Position numbers and translations under genes: made by a program
In this document: positions 30,556 to 42,448 of the stretch, in pieces
Layout: each line of letters opens with the position of its first letter
Numbering within the stretch: position 1 is the first letter of the stretch
From: Tupaia tana
Taxonomy: Eukaryota; Chordata; Mammalia; Scandentia; Tupaiidae
Reading direction: 5' to 3'
DNA: 64,000 bases
Assembly (NCBI GenBank): GCA_026018925.1
Contig: JAKSZU010000016.1
Coordinates: 3,161,501-3,225,500 of the forward strand
The notes under the pieces: generated by a model
The model's database searches: none
Told to the model about the DNA's origin: nothing
What the model saw: the letters and a program-made list of their open reading frames with translations, nothing else

Positions 30556-30809
30556 GGGACCAGCAGATGCATAGTGGCTGTGTCACTGGACTCCCTGTAG
30601 TCAACTATGGTTCGAGTCCTGGACCCGGTGGCTTAAACTCACGCCAGGTGCATGTGCGTGCGTGTCCAAGATTCCAAAAGGAGAATGGAGGAGAAGGGAT
30701 TGAGGCATGGCCATCCCCCCGGGGGTGATTTCTCGCTTTCTGACTCTCTGTCTCTCTCTGACTTTCTGGCGAGCATACATACCCTATAGCAAAAGCCTCT
30801 CAAAAAAAA
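30556..30809 (+). repeat. S1-type SINE with ~33-bp direct flanking repeat
   Basis: GGGACCAGCAGATGCATAGT head, B box GGTTCGAGTCC, AGCCTCTC-A8 tail. Flanked by direct repeats of about 33 bp, which is long for a LINE-mobilised SINE. Confidence 0.93.
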
Positions 30810-30842
30810 TTTTTTAATTATTTTTTAGTTTATTTCTCTAGT
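30810..30842. repeat. Unusually long target-site duplication (right copy)
   Basis: Direct repeat of 30522-30555. Confidence 0.88.
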
Positions 30843-31025
30843 GATAGAGAAGAACTGAGAGAGGAAGGCATGCTGAATGGGCTCTCACACTGCGATCTCA
30901 ACCCCAGCCTTCCCAGCCAGCCAGGATCACAGGGACATGCCTGGGGGAGCAGGTGAACCAGGAAATGCAGCCCGCCATCTTCATACAGAGCCAGCATCAC
31001 CTGAGACCCACCACGCCGGCCCAAG
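30843..31025 (-). repeat. S5-type degenerate SINE-like element
   Basis: GATAGAGAAGAACTGAGAGA, ACACTGCGATCTCAACCCCA, GCCTTCCCAGCCAGCCAGGA, ATCACAGGGACATGCCTGGG and terminus CCCACCACGCCGGCCC. The older neighbour into which the S1 copy at 30556 inserted. Confidence 0.5.
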
Positions 31026-31045
31026 GCTGGGATTTGTAAGACCAA

Positions 31046-31292
31046 ACGGGCTCCACTGGAGCATGATGTTGAGGTGCTGGGCCCCACACGACCAATCACC
31101 CAGTTCGAGGCCCAGGCCCAGCTGACTGAAAAACATGCTGGGTATGTTAGTGTGTGTGGACAAAATCCCAAAAAGAGGGAGAAATGAAGGAGAAGAGATT
31201 TGGGTGAGGACATGCCCCTTGGGTGCTTAATCCCTCTTCCCTGTTCTCTGAGTCTTTCTGGCAAGTATGCACTTTCTGACAAAAAAGATAAG
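31046..31292 (+). repeat. S3-type SINE
   Basis: Begins near GGGCTCCACTGGAGCATGAT, B box AGTTCGAGGCCC, ACTGAAAAACATGCTGGGTA body, ACATGCCCCTTGGGTGCTTA and TTTCTGACAAAAAAG end. Confidence 0.78.
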
Positions 31293-31660
31293 AAGATCAA
31301 ATGAACAACTGATCACTTCCCTTTGTAATCTTAAGTAGGCGAATGTTACTTATTATTGGAAACAAGATTTTCGGTAATGATCTCACTGATCTTCGCCTGA
31401 GCTCAGACACAGTTCAACCACAAGTATTTATCCGTCATGCCCCACGTGCAGTTGCACCTCCTCGCCGTTCTCCCTGCCTCATGCACTCTCCAACAGCCAT
31501 GCCCCTCCTCTCCTTCAGAACTCTGCTAGAAGTCTGTCTTTGTCAGGGAGCTGTCCCACTCAAGGCCGATCGCTTTGCTATCAAATCCTCAGGTACCCTT
31601 GCATGTATAATCAAAACATTTCCATGCCTCCCTTGTCACAGGACCATAAATTCATTTTCA
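31293..31660 (+). other. Unique sequence
   Basis: Nothing recognised in about 370 bp. Confidence 0.5.
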
Positions 31661-31795
31661 GCTAAAAGAGACTGTAGAAATCATCTACTTCAATGTCTTA
31701 ACTTTACAGACGAGGAAACAGAGGCTTGGCGCAGAGAGCTAACACACAGGTTAGTGGCAGCGTGGGGACTGAAGTCCAGACTGCAGAGAATGCTT
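31661..31795 (+). repeat. MIR-family (MIR3-like) ancient SINE
   Basis: AGAAATCATCTACTTCAATG, TTTACAGACGAGGAAACAGA, GGCTTGGCGCAGAGAGCTAA, CACACAGGTTAGTGGCAGCG and GGGACTGAAGTCCAGA in canonical order. Confidence 0.85.
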
Positions 31796-31850
31796 CCCAG
31801 CACTGATCCGAACCGTGTCAGTAACATTTACCAGCCCATACATGGGAGGG

Positions 31851-32010
31851 CTGGCCTGATAGCTCAGTAGTTAGGGAGCCACGCACACCCTGTGTGTCTC
31901 AAGCCTTCAGAATTATTCTTTTAATGTGGCACAAACCAAGGAGCAACCCTGGTCACCTGAAGGTCATGTTCTGCACCTACAGACAAAACAATAAACAAGG
32001 TCTCAAATCG
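31851..32010 (+). repeat. tRNA-like SINE fragment, old
   Basis: GGGCTGGCCTGATAGCTCAGTAGTTAGG looks like a tRNA head (A box TAGCTCAGTAG). The B box and body are not clear. Probably an eroded S3/S4 relative. Confidence 0.4.
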
Positions 32011-32497
32011 GGTGAGAAGGGGAGAGAACAAGTCACCTACCTCTCTTGCATTTGCAGACAGCCAATACCGAGCAAGAAGGTAACCTAAAACTCACTGAGG
32101 TCGGACGGGACCAGGCGAGGGCCGACGCCTTCGGAGAGCCCTTGCATCCTCGGACGGCTGAGTGGGTCCCACTGACCCTATTCTAGCAGCAGCTCCTCTG
32201 TCCCTCAGCGTCCCTCAGCGTCCCTGGCTGTCGGGCAGCGTGCTTTACACAGCTGTCGAATTTCTGTTTTCCTTTTGACTGAATTTTTTACCTGAGGCAT
32301 TTCAGTCTTGTAACTTCAGCAATCAATTTAGGCCCAAAGCGGCACAAGCCACAGTCCCCCTCCACACAGGTATTTGCATGCAAGCTAACAGCTGAAGCGC
32401 CAGAAAATGAGCGGGGTCCAAAGGGAGGAAGACGTCGAATGGCGCACTCAGTCACTACAGCCAGCTAGTGTGCCTGTCACGGACTGAGTGTGCGTGA

Positions 32498-32527
<30 letters not shown>
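32498..32527. repeat. (GT)n microsatellite
   Basis: About 15 uninterrupted GT units. Confidence 0.97.
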
Positions 32528-32528
<1 letters not shown>

Positions 32529-32786
32529 GCATGGCAGTATGGCCAGTTACACTTTTGTACTATTGTTTTAAACCTATTGTTGAGAGCCATTTGCTTTAAT
32601 GATCCTAAGCCCATGTTTTAAGAAGTAATCAGTAGAGTCTAATAGCCAGCTATGTCATAAAAGAAGAAAGGATTTATGGTGTCATTTGAATTGAATTATA
32701 ATGAGAAAATCAAATTTTGGTTTTTAATTTTCTAGGCAGTACATATTCTTCCAAAGATAGGCATGTGCTACTAAGCAGAATGTATT

Positions 32787-32866
32787 GGGTTGTTAGGAAA
32801 GTCATGATGCATTTTCACATAAAAAGACACAAAATACGTCATGACTTTCCCAACCACCTACGGATA
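32787..32866. mobile_element. Mariner-like hairpin MITE (second copy)
   Basis: Left arm TTGGGTTGTTAGGAAAGTCA, right arm TGACTTTCCCAACCACC, TA at the left boundary and a loop of about 20 bp. Same termini as 26243-26316 but with an independent loop sequence. Confidence 0.8.
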
Positions 32867-34600
32867 AACACTGAGGTTTGTCATTGCCTATGTTTTTAAA
32901 TTTCTAGTCTCTAAAATGACCTAAAAGGCATTTTTACTCATTGCAAGGATACAGAATAAACTGTTTATTATAACCATGAAAGCAAGCCAATAGCATCTCT
33001 TTTTATATCCAGATCTTTTAATCAAGGGAAAAACTGACACTTGCCTTGCCATTATTTGTGAAGGAAGTGGCAAGGATCCTAGTGAGGAGCTTCTTATATC
33101 CTCCTAGATACACTAGGATAGAAAAAATAAGCCAGCCTCAATGTAATTGACATATAAAAACCTCAGATTCAGATATTTGTGGGTGTTTGGAAAGAGAATA
33201 GGTCATCGATCAGCTGTACAAGATGAGGGAAAGTTATACACACGATGCATTCTAAGCTAGCCCTCAGAAATGACATTAAATATTGGTAATCCCACCTCAT
33301 GAATTCCTCATCTAACAGTCAAAATAAAATAATTGTACTTACCCTATTGGCCTGCAGGCTGGTGCCATGGAAAAAATAATCCATTTGTAAAAAGGCAGCA
33401 CATCCACTTATAGAAGGCAAGCAAAGCCTAAAAGGGTGTAAAAAAAAAAAGTGTGTAAAGAAAAATACTGTCTGGAAAGTAAACCCAGAGTAGTGACACA
33501 GGCACAGAGAAGTAAAGGCAGGCAGCCTGTGAGCCACGAAGCATGAAGCTGGGGCTCTTAGCAGCAGCTGTTGCTGATTGACAGGAAGGTGTTCATTCAG
33601 GAGCAAAATCCATGGGCAAAGACAGCCTTTGGAGTGGATCCTGTCCCCAAGAAGCCAGAAGACATCACTGTCAACTGCACAACTGCTCAGTGCTGTGCCA
33701 GGACTGCGTGTCTGCAATGGAAGGTGAGCTCACTTACACTGGAGGTTTCAGTCAGGGCACTAAGATGTAGACAAAGGAGGCAGAGGACAGCAGGACCAGA
33801 TGGTCTTCCTCACCAGGAACCCACCTCGGGGTTGCTGGAGTGCAGATTCTAACGGCAGGGCTGACAATGCACTTCTAACCTGCTCCCAGGGCATGGGCCC
33901 TGGTGATGTTCCACACCTCCATAACCAAGTTTGAAAGAATAAATGAAGACAGCAAATGATAGAGGAAGACACAACGAAGGCAGTCACTCCCCTCCCCACA
34001 GCTTCTTCAGAAACAGATACTGAAATCCCTCCCACGAGCCTGCACTCTCAGTTTCCCAGGTCAGGCCGTCACCTCCACTGCGCTGTGTCCATTCTCAACG
34101 CCACGTGCTGATTCACATTCATGAGGAGGGGAATTTAGCTCCTTGGTGAGGGAGATGTCAAGGGACTTGTAGACACAGTTTACAAAGCTATGGCCCTCAC
34201 TCCGTGCTCATTAACTGGTTGGGTGAGTAAGTAGACAGTCATGTTTTTATCATGCCAGTATGAGAGGAAGGCAATTTAGCAGGAGACCAAAAAGTCTTAC
34301 TGTTTTCTTCAACGTATTAAAACCTTTGCTTGTTTTCAACATGTGCCTGGGTGTGTTGCTGACCCCACAGCCACCCGACTCCCCGGCACCTTTCTCAGCT
34401 CCTCCTTCCCCTCGGCTTCCCCACCAGACACCAGTCTCACAACCAGCCTTCCCAGTCTCCTGTTTCTCTAGTCCCACTTCTACAGTCTCAGCTGGTTTTG
34501 TCTCTGTCCTGGGACTGCTAACCTGCCCTCTGAACAGTTTCCCTCATCCTATTTTTCCTTTCAGTCTCCCATTCCTCCAATAGGTGCTCACATTATAATT
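32867..34600 (+). other. Repeat-poor unique sequence
   Basis: About 1.7 kb with no recent SINE. One minus-strand open frame of 132 codons (33319-33717) matches no family I know. No splice or promoter structure was convincing. Confidence 0.5.
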
Positions 34601-34604
34601 CTAA

Positions 34605-34930
34605 ATCTTGGCCTTGATCTCTACCTTTCCCACTTAAAATTCCTCCCACACGACAAGCTTCCCATTTCCCAAAGAAAAAAGACCAAAGTCCTCGCAGGGC
34701 ATCAGAGACGGATGGCAGCCAGATCCCAGCCCCCTCCACGCCCTTCGCTCCATCCCAGGGACCTGCCTCTACGTGGACCCAGGCTCCCTCACTCCAAAAG
34801 TTCCGCCATACTGTTTTCTCCTCCTGGAGCAACTTAATCCCAGGGTCAGTTTCCACTAATTTGGGAGCCAGAAACCACCTCATCCCTCGAAGCACAGCTC
34901 TAATAAGTGTTTTCTACAGAACCATCTGAG
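34605..34930 (+). repeat. L2-like ancient LINE fragment
   Basis: AAAGAAAAAAGACCAAAGTC, CTCGCAGGGCATCAGAGACG, CAGATCCCAGCCCCCTCCAC and a further pyrimidine-rich run follow the L2 3' ORF order. Diverged. Confidence 0.5.
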
Positions 34931-35149
34931 TGTGATACCTCCTGGCATGTAGTGAGTAAGATAGGAGTTAACACCGACTGGCGGACAGCACCAGAGAGCT
35001 GTCCTGATCAGCATGGCTTTTTCTGAGCTGCTTCAGCCTCAAATGTAAATGCTGGCTCTAGTTTGGAGACGGGACAAAACGACCAAATGGAAATGGTCAT
35101 ACCCGACTAAATCCCACCATCCCCACCACAAAAGGGAAGTCCTAGTCCT

Positions 35150-35411
35150 TTTTTATTGGCATAGGGTAGATTTTTGCTATAGGATACGTGTGCTAACTGG
35201 AGACACAGAGACAGAAAGACAGAAAGTGAGAAATCACCCCCCCAGGTGGGGGAATGCCACGCTGCAATCCCTTCTCCTCCATTCTCCTCTCAGTATTTTG
35301 TGCACGCACACACACATACCCAGCATGAGTTTTAAATCACCAGGTCCAGGACTCAAACCGTTGTAAGATGTGGGAGTCCAGCAACCAAACCACTACACCA
35401 TCTGCTGATCC
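35150..35411 (-). repeat. S1-type SINE
   Basis: Reverse S1: AGATTTTTGCTATAGGATAC, AAATCACCCCCCCAGGTGGG, CCATTCTCCTCTCAGTATTTTG, terminus CATCTGCTGATCC. Confidence 0.9.
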
Positions 35412-35963
35412 TGAAAATCATAGTCTTGATGTCCCAAACACCAGGCTCAGGAAGACCTTTTCTTTGCCCTCAGGAGCAATGTCCAAAGCTAGGAGATGCT
35501 TCAGGAGTGTCTGTCTAAGCACTTAGATGTGAGGATCTGAGGTGGTCTGGAGCAGGAGGGTGCTTCTTGCATCTTCTCAACATCGCAGTTGTCATTCTCT
35601 TATTGAATGCTTTATTCTTAGAGGGATCTCAGAGCAAGAAACGTGGATGATGTTTTCAAAACCTTGTTTAACTTGTCCCAGCAAAGTGGTACATTAGCAC
35701 AAGATGAATAAGCAGTAAGAGGCAGCGATGACATTACGAACTAGTGCACTTGTTTTTGTTTTGTTTTGTTTTCAGATAGCAGCAAGGTTTCATCAAAATT
35801 AATGTTGTCAGGGATTTCTGGGGCAATGGCATTAGGAATTAATATTTAGAGAAATGAAGTCTGTACCCAGTAACACCCATAACTTAATGTAGCTTTATGA
35901 GAAGAACAAAAGAAACTCATACTTTCCCATGAGTTTTAAACATGTTAGAAAAAATAAACAAAT
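35412..35963 (+). other. Unique sequence
   Basis: Nothing recognised. A TTTTG-rich patch lies at about 35753-35771. Confidence 0.5.
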
Positions 35964-36212
35964 GGGACCAGCAGATGGCACTATGGTTAGGTCGCTGGAC
36001 TCTCACTTGACCAACCATGGTTCAAGTCCTAGACTCAGTGGCTTCAAACACATGCCAACAAAAGCACACCCAAAATCATGAGAGGAGAATGGAGGAGAAG
36101 GGATTGCAGTGTGGCCATCCCCCTGCGGGGGTGATTTCTCACTTTCTGTCTCTTTGTCTCTCTCTGTCTCTCCGGTAAGTGCACACACCCTATAGCAAAA
36201 ATCTCTCCTAAA
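35964..36212 (+). repeat. S1-type SINE
   Basis: GGGACCAGCAGATGGCACTA head, B-box variant GGTTCAAGTCC, AAAATCTCTCCT end with an AAAT-rich tail. AATAAACAAATG before and AATAGATAAATG after are a probable TSD. Confidence 0.91.
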
Positions 36213-36384
36213 TAAATAAATAGATAAATGTCTTTTTACGGGTTGAAGGAAACCGTAAGACATTTTCTGTCTACTATTAAATTGCCTTTCTCTCATACTG
36301 CAATTATAAAAACACGTCTATTTGTCTACTTACTCATCTAATCAGTTAATGAGTATGAATGAGTATGATAGTAGTTCTGGGGTT

Positions 36385-36612
36385 TTGTTTGTTTTTTACG
36401 TTTTTGTCATAGAGCTTGTGCCCTTGTTGGAGAGAGACAAAAAGAGGGAAAATGAGAAATCACCCCCCAAGGGCAATGGCCACACTGAATCCCTTCTCCA
36501 TTCTTTTCTCAGGATTTTGGACACAAATGCACATGTGCCTGGCATGAATTGCCAGCCACAGTTGGCCATGTGGGAGACCAGTGATGAACTACCACACCAT
36601 CTGCTGACCCCT
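36385..36612 (-). repeat. S1/S2-type SINE with internal deletion
   Basis: Reverse orientation: ACGTTTTTGTCATAGAGCTT, AATCACCCCCCAAGGGCAAT and terminus ACCATCTGCTGACCCC. The B-box region is shortened: GCATGAATTGCCAGCC joins directly to ACAGTTGGCCATG. Confidence 0.86.
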
Positions 36613-36641
36613 ACAATAGTGGTTTTAAAACCTGTCAACAA

Positions 36642-36909
36642 GGGACCAGCAGTTAGCCTAATGGCTATGTCGCTGGACTCCCATGTAGTAGACTGTGGTT
36701 CGAGTCCGGACCCGGTGGCTTAAACTCACGCCGGGCGCAAGTGCGAGCATGCCCAAGATCCCGAGAGGAGAATGGAGGAGAAGGGATTGCAGCGTGGCCA
36801 TCCCCCCTGGGGGGTGATTTCTCACTTTCTGTCTCTCTGTCTCTCTCTGTCTTTCTCGCGAGCACACGTGCCCTGTAGCAAAAAGACAAACAAAAACTCT
36901 CAAAAAAAA
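36642..36909 (+). repeat. S1-type SINE with TSD
   Basis: Near-consensus S1. ACCTGTCAACAA (36630-36641) and ACATGTCAACAA (36910-36921) flank it. The tail carries a small AGACAAACAAAAAC variation. Confidence 0.94.
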
Positions 36910-37116
36910 AACATGTCAACAAATTCCTTGACATGTTCCCCCATCAAGGAGGTTACTCCTTCTCATGAATGTGAATTGGCACATGGCATTGCAAATGGCC
37001 ACAGTGCAGTGGAGGTGATGGCCAACTCCCAGGATGCCTTAGAACATGCAGTCCTACAGTCTCTCGAGGCACGTGCCTGTGGAGCTTTGAGTCATGATGC
37101 AAGAAACCACAGTCTA

Positions 37117-37327
37117 GGGGCCAGCAGGTTGCATGGTGGTTAAGGCACTGGATTCCACATGAACAATTCCAGTTCAAGTCCCGGATGTGGCAGCTTGCTT
37201 TCTCACTTTCTCTCTCTCTCTCTCTCTCACTCACTCACTCTCTCTCTTGTGAGCATGCATGCCTACAGCAAATAATAATAATAATAATAATAATAATAAA
37301 GTGATATAAATAATTCTTTAAAAAAGA
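37117..37327 (+). repeat. S2-type SINE with 16-bp TSD
   Basis: GGGGCCAGCAGGTTGCATGG head, B box GTTCAAGTCCCGG, direct step to GCTTTCTCACTTTC, (CT)n and (ACTC)n tract, (AAT)n tail. The TSD is AAGAAACCACAGTCTA / AAGAAACCATAGTCTA at 37101-37116 and 37328-37343. Confidence 0.95.
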
Positions 37328-37343
37328 AAGAAACCATAGTCTA

Positions 37344-38026
37344 AGAAGTCTGTTACGCAGAAGCCAATGTGTCGGAGGGACACGTTAGGAAGGCAACCCC
37401 ACGGAACATGTGCCATCCGAGCTGGTGGAGCCCTTCCAGCTCAGGGCAGACTTGTGAGGAAGAGGCCTTCAGATGGGTCCAGCCCATCACCCTCTGCACT
37501 CACCTGAGCGTGCACATGAGAACCACCTGCTGAGCAAGTCAACCTCAGGACCAAGGGAGAGAACAAGAATAAGCGATGGCTGTCAGTTCGCACTCAGTGT
37601 GGGTGATTTCCTCGATGGCGATAGACAGCGGGAGCAAACACTGATGTAGGCAGACGCTGTGTGGGTCCTGGAGTGGCTCCTCAGGGAGCTAACCCCAGCC
37701 CAAGCCCTGGGTGAGTGTGGGAAACAGTGCAGTCCCAACAGCAAGCTGGTAAGAACAAGTCCATTCCAGTATAAGAAAACTCAGGTAAGTGCTAAATAGA
37801 TGAACAGCAAACAGAACAGACTGAAAGGAGGGGCTCTGGGACCTGCACAATCAGGGCAGGGACTGGGAAGGAACTATTATAGCAGCAGGGCTAACGTCAA
37901 GGCTCCACGTGGTCAAAAGGTGCTGGGTGGTGACAGCGCCTTAGCCTAAGAATGGTGGAACGGCAGGAGCTAATTTGAAAGAGTTCCCACACGAGGAAGC
38001 GTGTGAAGGAAAGGAGCAGAAAGCTA
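37344..38026 (+). other. Unique sequence
   Basis: About 680 bp without recognised family or exon. Confidence 0.5.
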
Positions 38027-38036
38027 ACAAGAGGGG

Positions 38037-38300
38037 GACCAGCAGTTGGCATAATGGCTACGTTACTGGACTCCCATTAGTCGACCGCAGTTCAAGTCCC
38101 GGACCTGGTGGCTTAAACTCACACCAGGCGCATGTGCGTGTGTGCCCAAGATCCCAAGAGAAGAAGGAATTGTGGTGTGGTCATCCCCCCGGGGGGTGAT
38201 TTTTCACTTTCTGTCTCTCTGTCTCTCTCTGTCTTTCTGGCGAGTGCATGCACCCTATAGCAAAAACCTCTCCAAAAAATAAATAAATAAATAAATAAAT
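38037..38300 (+). repeat. S1-type SINE with TSD
   Basis: GGGACCAGCAGTTGGCATAA head and full body except for a short deletion in the GAGAATGGAGG block, with an (AAAT)n tail. AACAAGAGG lies on both sides. Confidence 0.93.
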
Positions 38301-38320
38301 ATCAACAAGAGGTAGGCAGG

Positions 38321-38540
38321 AGGGCCGGCAGTGGTGCTGCAGTGCTCTGTGATGCTGCACCCACACGGCAGGTCCCAGGCTCAGGGCTGCCAGTCCCCCG
38401 CACGTGCCACATGGACGCACACGTGCGCATGGTCTGGGCTGCCTGAGGAGAGAGCAGATCACAGCATGAAGATGCGGTTAGGATACCCGTCTTCTCCCCC
38501 TCTGTCTTCCTCTTTCTCTCTCATGGAAGAAATTAAAAAC
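38321..38540 (+). repeat. S4-type SINE
   Basis: GGCCGGCAGTGGTGCTGCAG, TGATGCTGCACCCACACGGC, B-box remnant CCCAGGCTCAGGG and end TCTCTCTCATGGAAGAAAT. Confidence 0.75.
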
Positions 38541-41500
38541 AGCGGGAGTAATAGTATACATTTCCAGGATAGTAATTCCTAGGTGAAAGAAAGGCATTAA
38601 ATGTTTACCGCTGGAGATGGGGCATGCTGATAATGGGAGGAGGGGGTCTGCTGTCCTGGAGAGACACCAGAGGCAGGGAGGCCAATCAGGAGACTCAAAA
38701 TAACGGGTCAGACATGGTCAGAAAGGTCTCCGTTCCTCCTCCCTCCTCTCCTGGGACATGCCACAGCTCTCCCGGAAAGTCATCCCTGGCCTCTCCTGTG
38801 TATTTCGGCACTCCCTGGTCTGCAAAGCCACCGCACTCCTGGCAGCCTGAGCTCTGAGCTCCTTGCACCTGGGGAGGACTCCAGGAGTGCTCACCTGGAC
38901 GGTGGGCTCACTCCACCCCAGCCATGACAGCTGCTTCCTGTGATCTGCAGGCTCGAGCGTCTGCGGTTTGTTTTGACCGGGGGACCCTCGGTGCTCCGGT
39001 ATCGTTAGTCCACCCACGCCTGACGAGTTTTCTCCTAACATGTGCGATGCAAGTGAAGACACGTCTCCGCGTTCCCTGAAGTAGAGGCATTCCCGGTTTC
39101 TGGAAGAGATGGTATGCGAGAACAATTACATGGTGCTTTCATCTTCAAAGCGCTATGAAAACATTGTCTAATTAAGCCTCGCTACATAACTGGAAGGCAG
39201 GGAAGCATCATTAAGCCTGAGTTTCAGGAGAGGAGGTTGGAAACTGCGAGTTAAATGACAAATCCTCTACCAGAAAGGCTTGGCGTCTGGGCCAAAACTA
39301 GCCAAGAAAAACTCCTAACACATCCTCTCAAGCCAAGGCCAAGAAGGAAAACCAACACGGGTGTATTTTAATTTACTGCAAGTGTCATACGCAATATCTC
39401 CTTGTTATGTTCCTCGGAGACTAGGAAAATAAATTGTACTCGCCCAGGGAGGCAGGGTTCTGGGGTGCTGGCGCTGGATTTCAACTCTTTCACCGTGTGA
39501 CTCCTCCATACTTAGGATTCCTCATCTGTCAAGGGAGCCCTAATAGTCCATGACCCCAACACTGAACAGCCCTAAAATCATTTATGACAAGAGTGCTCAG
39601 GCCGAGAACCTTAACGAGGTCCTGCTAGGCAGATCATTTTAGCAACTCAGAAACCGTGGAAGGTAGGTGAATCCTCACCCCCCCTTACATGGCGTCCGTC
39701 CACCCTGCCAGGCCCATCGGAAGCAGTGGCCTCTTCACCCCCCCCCCAGCAACACCTCAGGATCCCGCTCCCTCCTCTCCATCAAACTTGCCTGAGAAGC
39801 AGGCGAACTCACTGGCTCTCACTGAGAAGCAAGCAAAGGTTTCATGTAAGCTGCACCAGGCGACCTGGCATCTTAACAGGAGACCAAAGTCCTGTTTGGG
39901 TGAACCAAAGAACTAGGTCTAAGAGCCAGAGGACCAGACCGGTCAGGGAGGCCCAGGGCAGACCCAGGCTGCAATCCTGCCGCAGCGCCCGCAAGCACGG
40001 TCCACTCACCCATGGCCAAAGAGCATGCCATCTGAGGAGCGGCAAGGGGCTGCCTTTTTCCCTCCCTCAAGTCCCTTCAGACCACCCAACCACAGGGCGG
40101 GGCCCTCAGGACTGTGGGACCTAGAGATCTCTGAGGAAGGGAGGTCTCTGTAGGATCTGCAGGGCTCCAGTGTCCTTGACCCTCCCCAGGGGCCATCAAC
40201 CTGCCTGTCTTTCTGGTTTGCAGCCAGCCTGCCTCAAGCCCTCACTGGCTGTCCAGCATCTCTGGTTAGGAGCCTGCTGAGTGACCCAGAGAGAAGGCAC
40301 GCCGGGCCTCAGCTCTCAGTGGGTGGGGGACGGTTATTCTCAGCGTGTGGTCTTCCAGATTCACAAGGGCGACATGCAAACTGCTAGTCTTGGGGTGTTA
40401 GAGGGCACAACCCGCGTTTTCAATTCACTGCGTATTTACTCAGTGGCAGCAAAGCTGCTTACACAGCTAATCAGATGGCCTCTTTTTAACATCATTACTT
40501 GCCTGTCCTGAGTTTTGGTTGACAGGAGCCACCATTCGCCATCCCAGATAAGAAGAAAGGACAAAGGGCAGCCCTGGAAAGGCAGTATCCAGACAGCGGT
40601 CCCCGCTCCACCTCCACCTGCAGCCGGACCCCGGTGCCAGGCCGGCTAAGCCATGAGGTCCAGGGTCGTCATGCCGCTGCTTCCGCGCTGCCTCTGGGAT
40701 CTGTCACACCGCTAGGCCGCTCGCAGGCCACACGCGGCTGGGAACCTCTCATTGCAACTTCCTGTCCTCGCACCTTGATTTCACTATGATTTGCACACAC
40801 TTCGCCACTCACGAATAATGGCCCCGTTCAAATCTGTCATGGCATACAGGATATTTTGGAAGCCGCTCGATGGCAAAGGTGAGTGATGTGCCCGTGCCCG
40901 TGCCTGTATATATTTTCAGACTGCTGCTTCCCACTGGCTTTCCAAAATGCCACCCCGGGTCCCCAGTCTTGGCCTCATTGTTACTGCGCCACCGTTTAAC
41001 ACGTACCAAGTCTGCTCCGTGCACGCCCAGCACTCCAGCAAATGAATAGCAACATAACATTCCTGCCAAGCTGATTTATCATTTAGCCAAAGTGAGCAGG
41101 AGCCGAAACAAACAGTGGAGAAGATGTATAACTCACACTGAGGTCAGACCGTGCAAAACTGGGCCAGCTGTCTTTGTTGTGTGGTTTCCTGATGCCTCCC
41201 ACAGCTGCCTCTCAGAGGGAGACTATTGTGGGGTGAGCTGCCAGGGTTTTTTCTTCCTGAAATAAGGCTGTCTCTCTATTGGGGACATCCCCCTCAAGCA
41301 GGATCCTGGTCCTGCACCATGACTCTAACCTGAGACCTCCAGTCTTCTCCATCGCCACCCCCATCCTGTCATTTAACCTGGAAAGAGGACAGGTTTGCAA
41401 TCTATTTATATGCCGGAGGGGAATATGTGTCACACCTTTTCTGTGAGAGCAGACTTTTTGTATGTCGGGGTCTCTACCTCCCAAAGTAAGCCAAGGCTGC

Positions 41501-42448
41501 CTTCTGGTATTCAATTGGCAGTGGGTGACATTAGAAATGTCTTAATTTAAAGTAAGTATGGATTACAACCATGAAATAAGGCTAAGATGAGGGGTAAGGG
41601 AGAAAGAAAGGTTTTGACCTGGCAAGAGCCCACGAGAATAAGGTTCAAGATCACTATGGGGCCCGGGGATCCAAAGCATGCCAAGATTGGAGGGGCTGGC
41701 AGCCACGTCTGCCCAAAGCCACAGTAAGAGCATTTCGGGATCATTTCCCCTTAGGGCAGGGTCAGACACCACTGTCACAGGAAGAACGAGGACAGGTCTC
41801 TGCAGAGCAGGCTGGAACTCCGGCCTCAGTCACAGGGCTTGCCTCACCCTGGCCATTATCCGGGACCCTCCAGTTGTGCTCTCAGAACTCAGTGGTGACT
41901 CCTTTTCTCATGGCCAATCATCTGAGCAGAATCAGAGCAGAGCTGACTCAGGAGGTGAGAGGCAACCTGGGCACCTTGGCCCAGGTGTCTGCCAAGAAAT
42001 AAGCAGTTGATCTTTGGTATCTCACCTTTGGTTACCTCAACCAATCAATTCCCACCCACTTCTCCCACTACGGGTGCTCCAGGCCCTGGCGCGTCCTCTG
42101 CCTGGACAGCCTCTCCTCTGTGCACTCCACGCTGAGGCTGGAAGTGCCGTGTGCGGAGTCCTTGGGAACAGAAGCAGTTGCTTCCTGAGAGCGATGCTTC
42201 AGCAGCAAACCTGGTAGCCCTCCCATGGGCACTCCAGTGGGGGCCAGCTCCTAGAGGTTGAGGCCTGATTCTCCTAGAAGTTTTGATCTCTTCCAAGAAC
42301 TGGCACTCCTCGTGAGCCCTAGAGAAGGGCCAAAACTGTGTGTCCTCTGCATCTAGCCTTATAGCTTGTAAATGTTTACAACAACCTATGCAAGAGAGTC
42401 TAATGTTTTTAGCTTCATTGAAGAGATGAACAGCAGCAACAAAAACTG
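38541..42448 (+). other. 3.9-kb repeat-poor unique block
   Basis: No lineage-specific SINE in nearly 4 kb, which is unusual for this window. Probable MIR scraps lie at about 39139-39250 and 39450-39560 (TGTGACTCCTCCATACTTAG, TTCCTCATCTGTCAAGGG). Open frames are short and unconvincing. Possible regulatory or intronic DNA under some constraint. Confidence 0.5.

Noticed and set aside
33319..33852. Possible exon (open frames on both strands, cysteine-containing)
   Set aside because: No splice sites, homology or codon pattern I could defend. Left as unique sequence.
35870..35900. Mitochondrial insertion (AACTTAATGTAGC word)
   Set aside because: The similarity to the mitochondrial tRNA-Phe start covers only about a dozen bases and does not extend.
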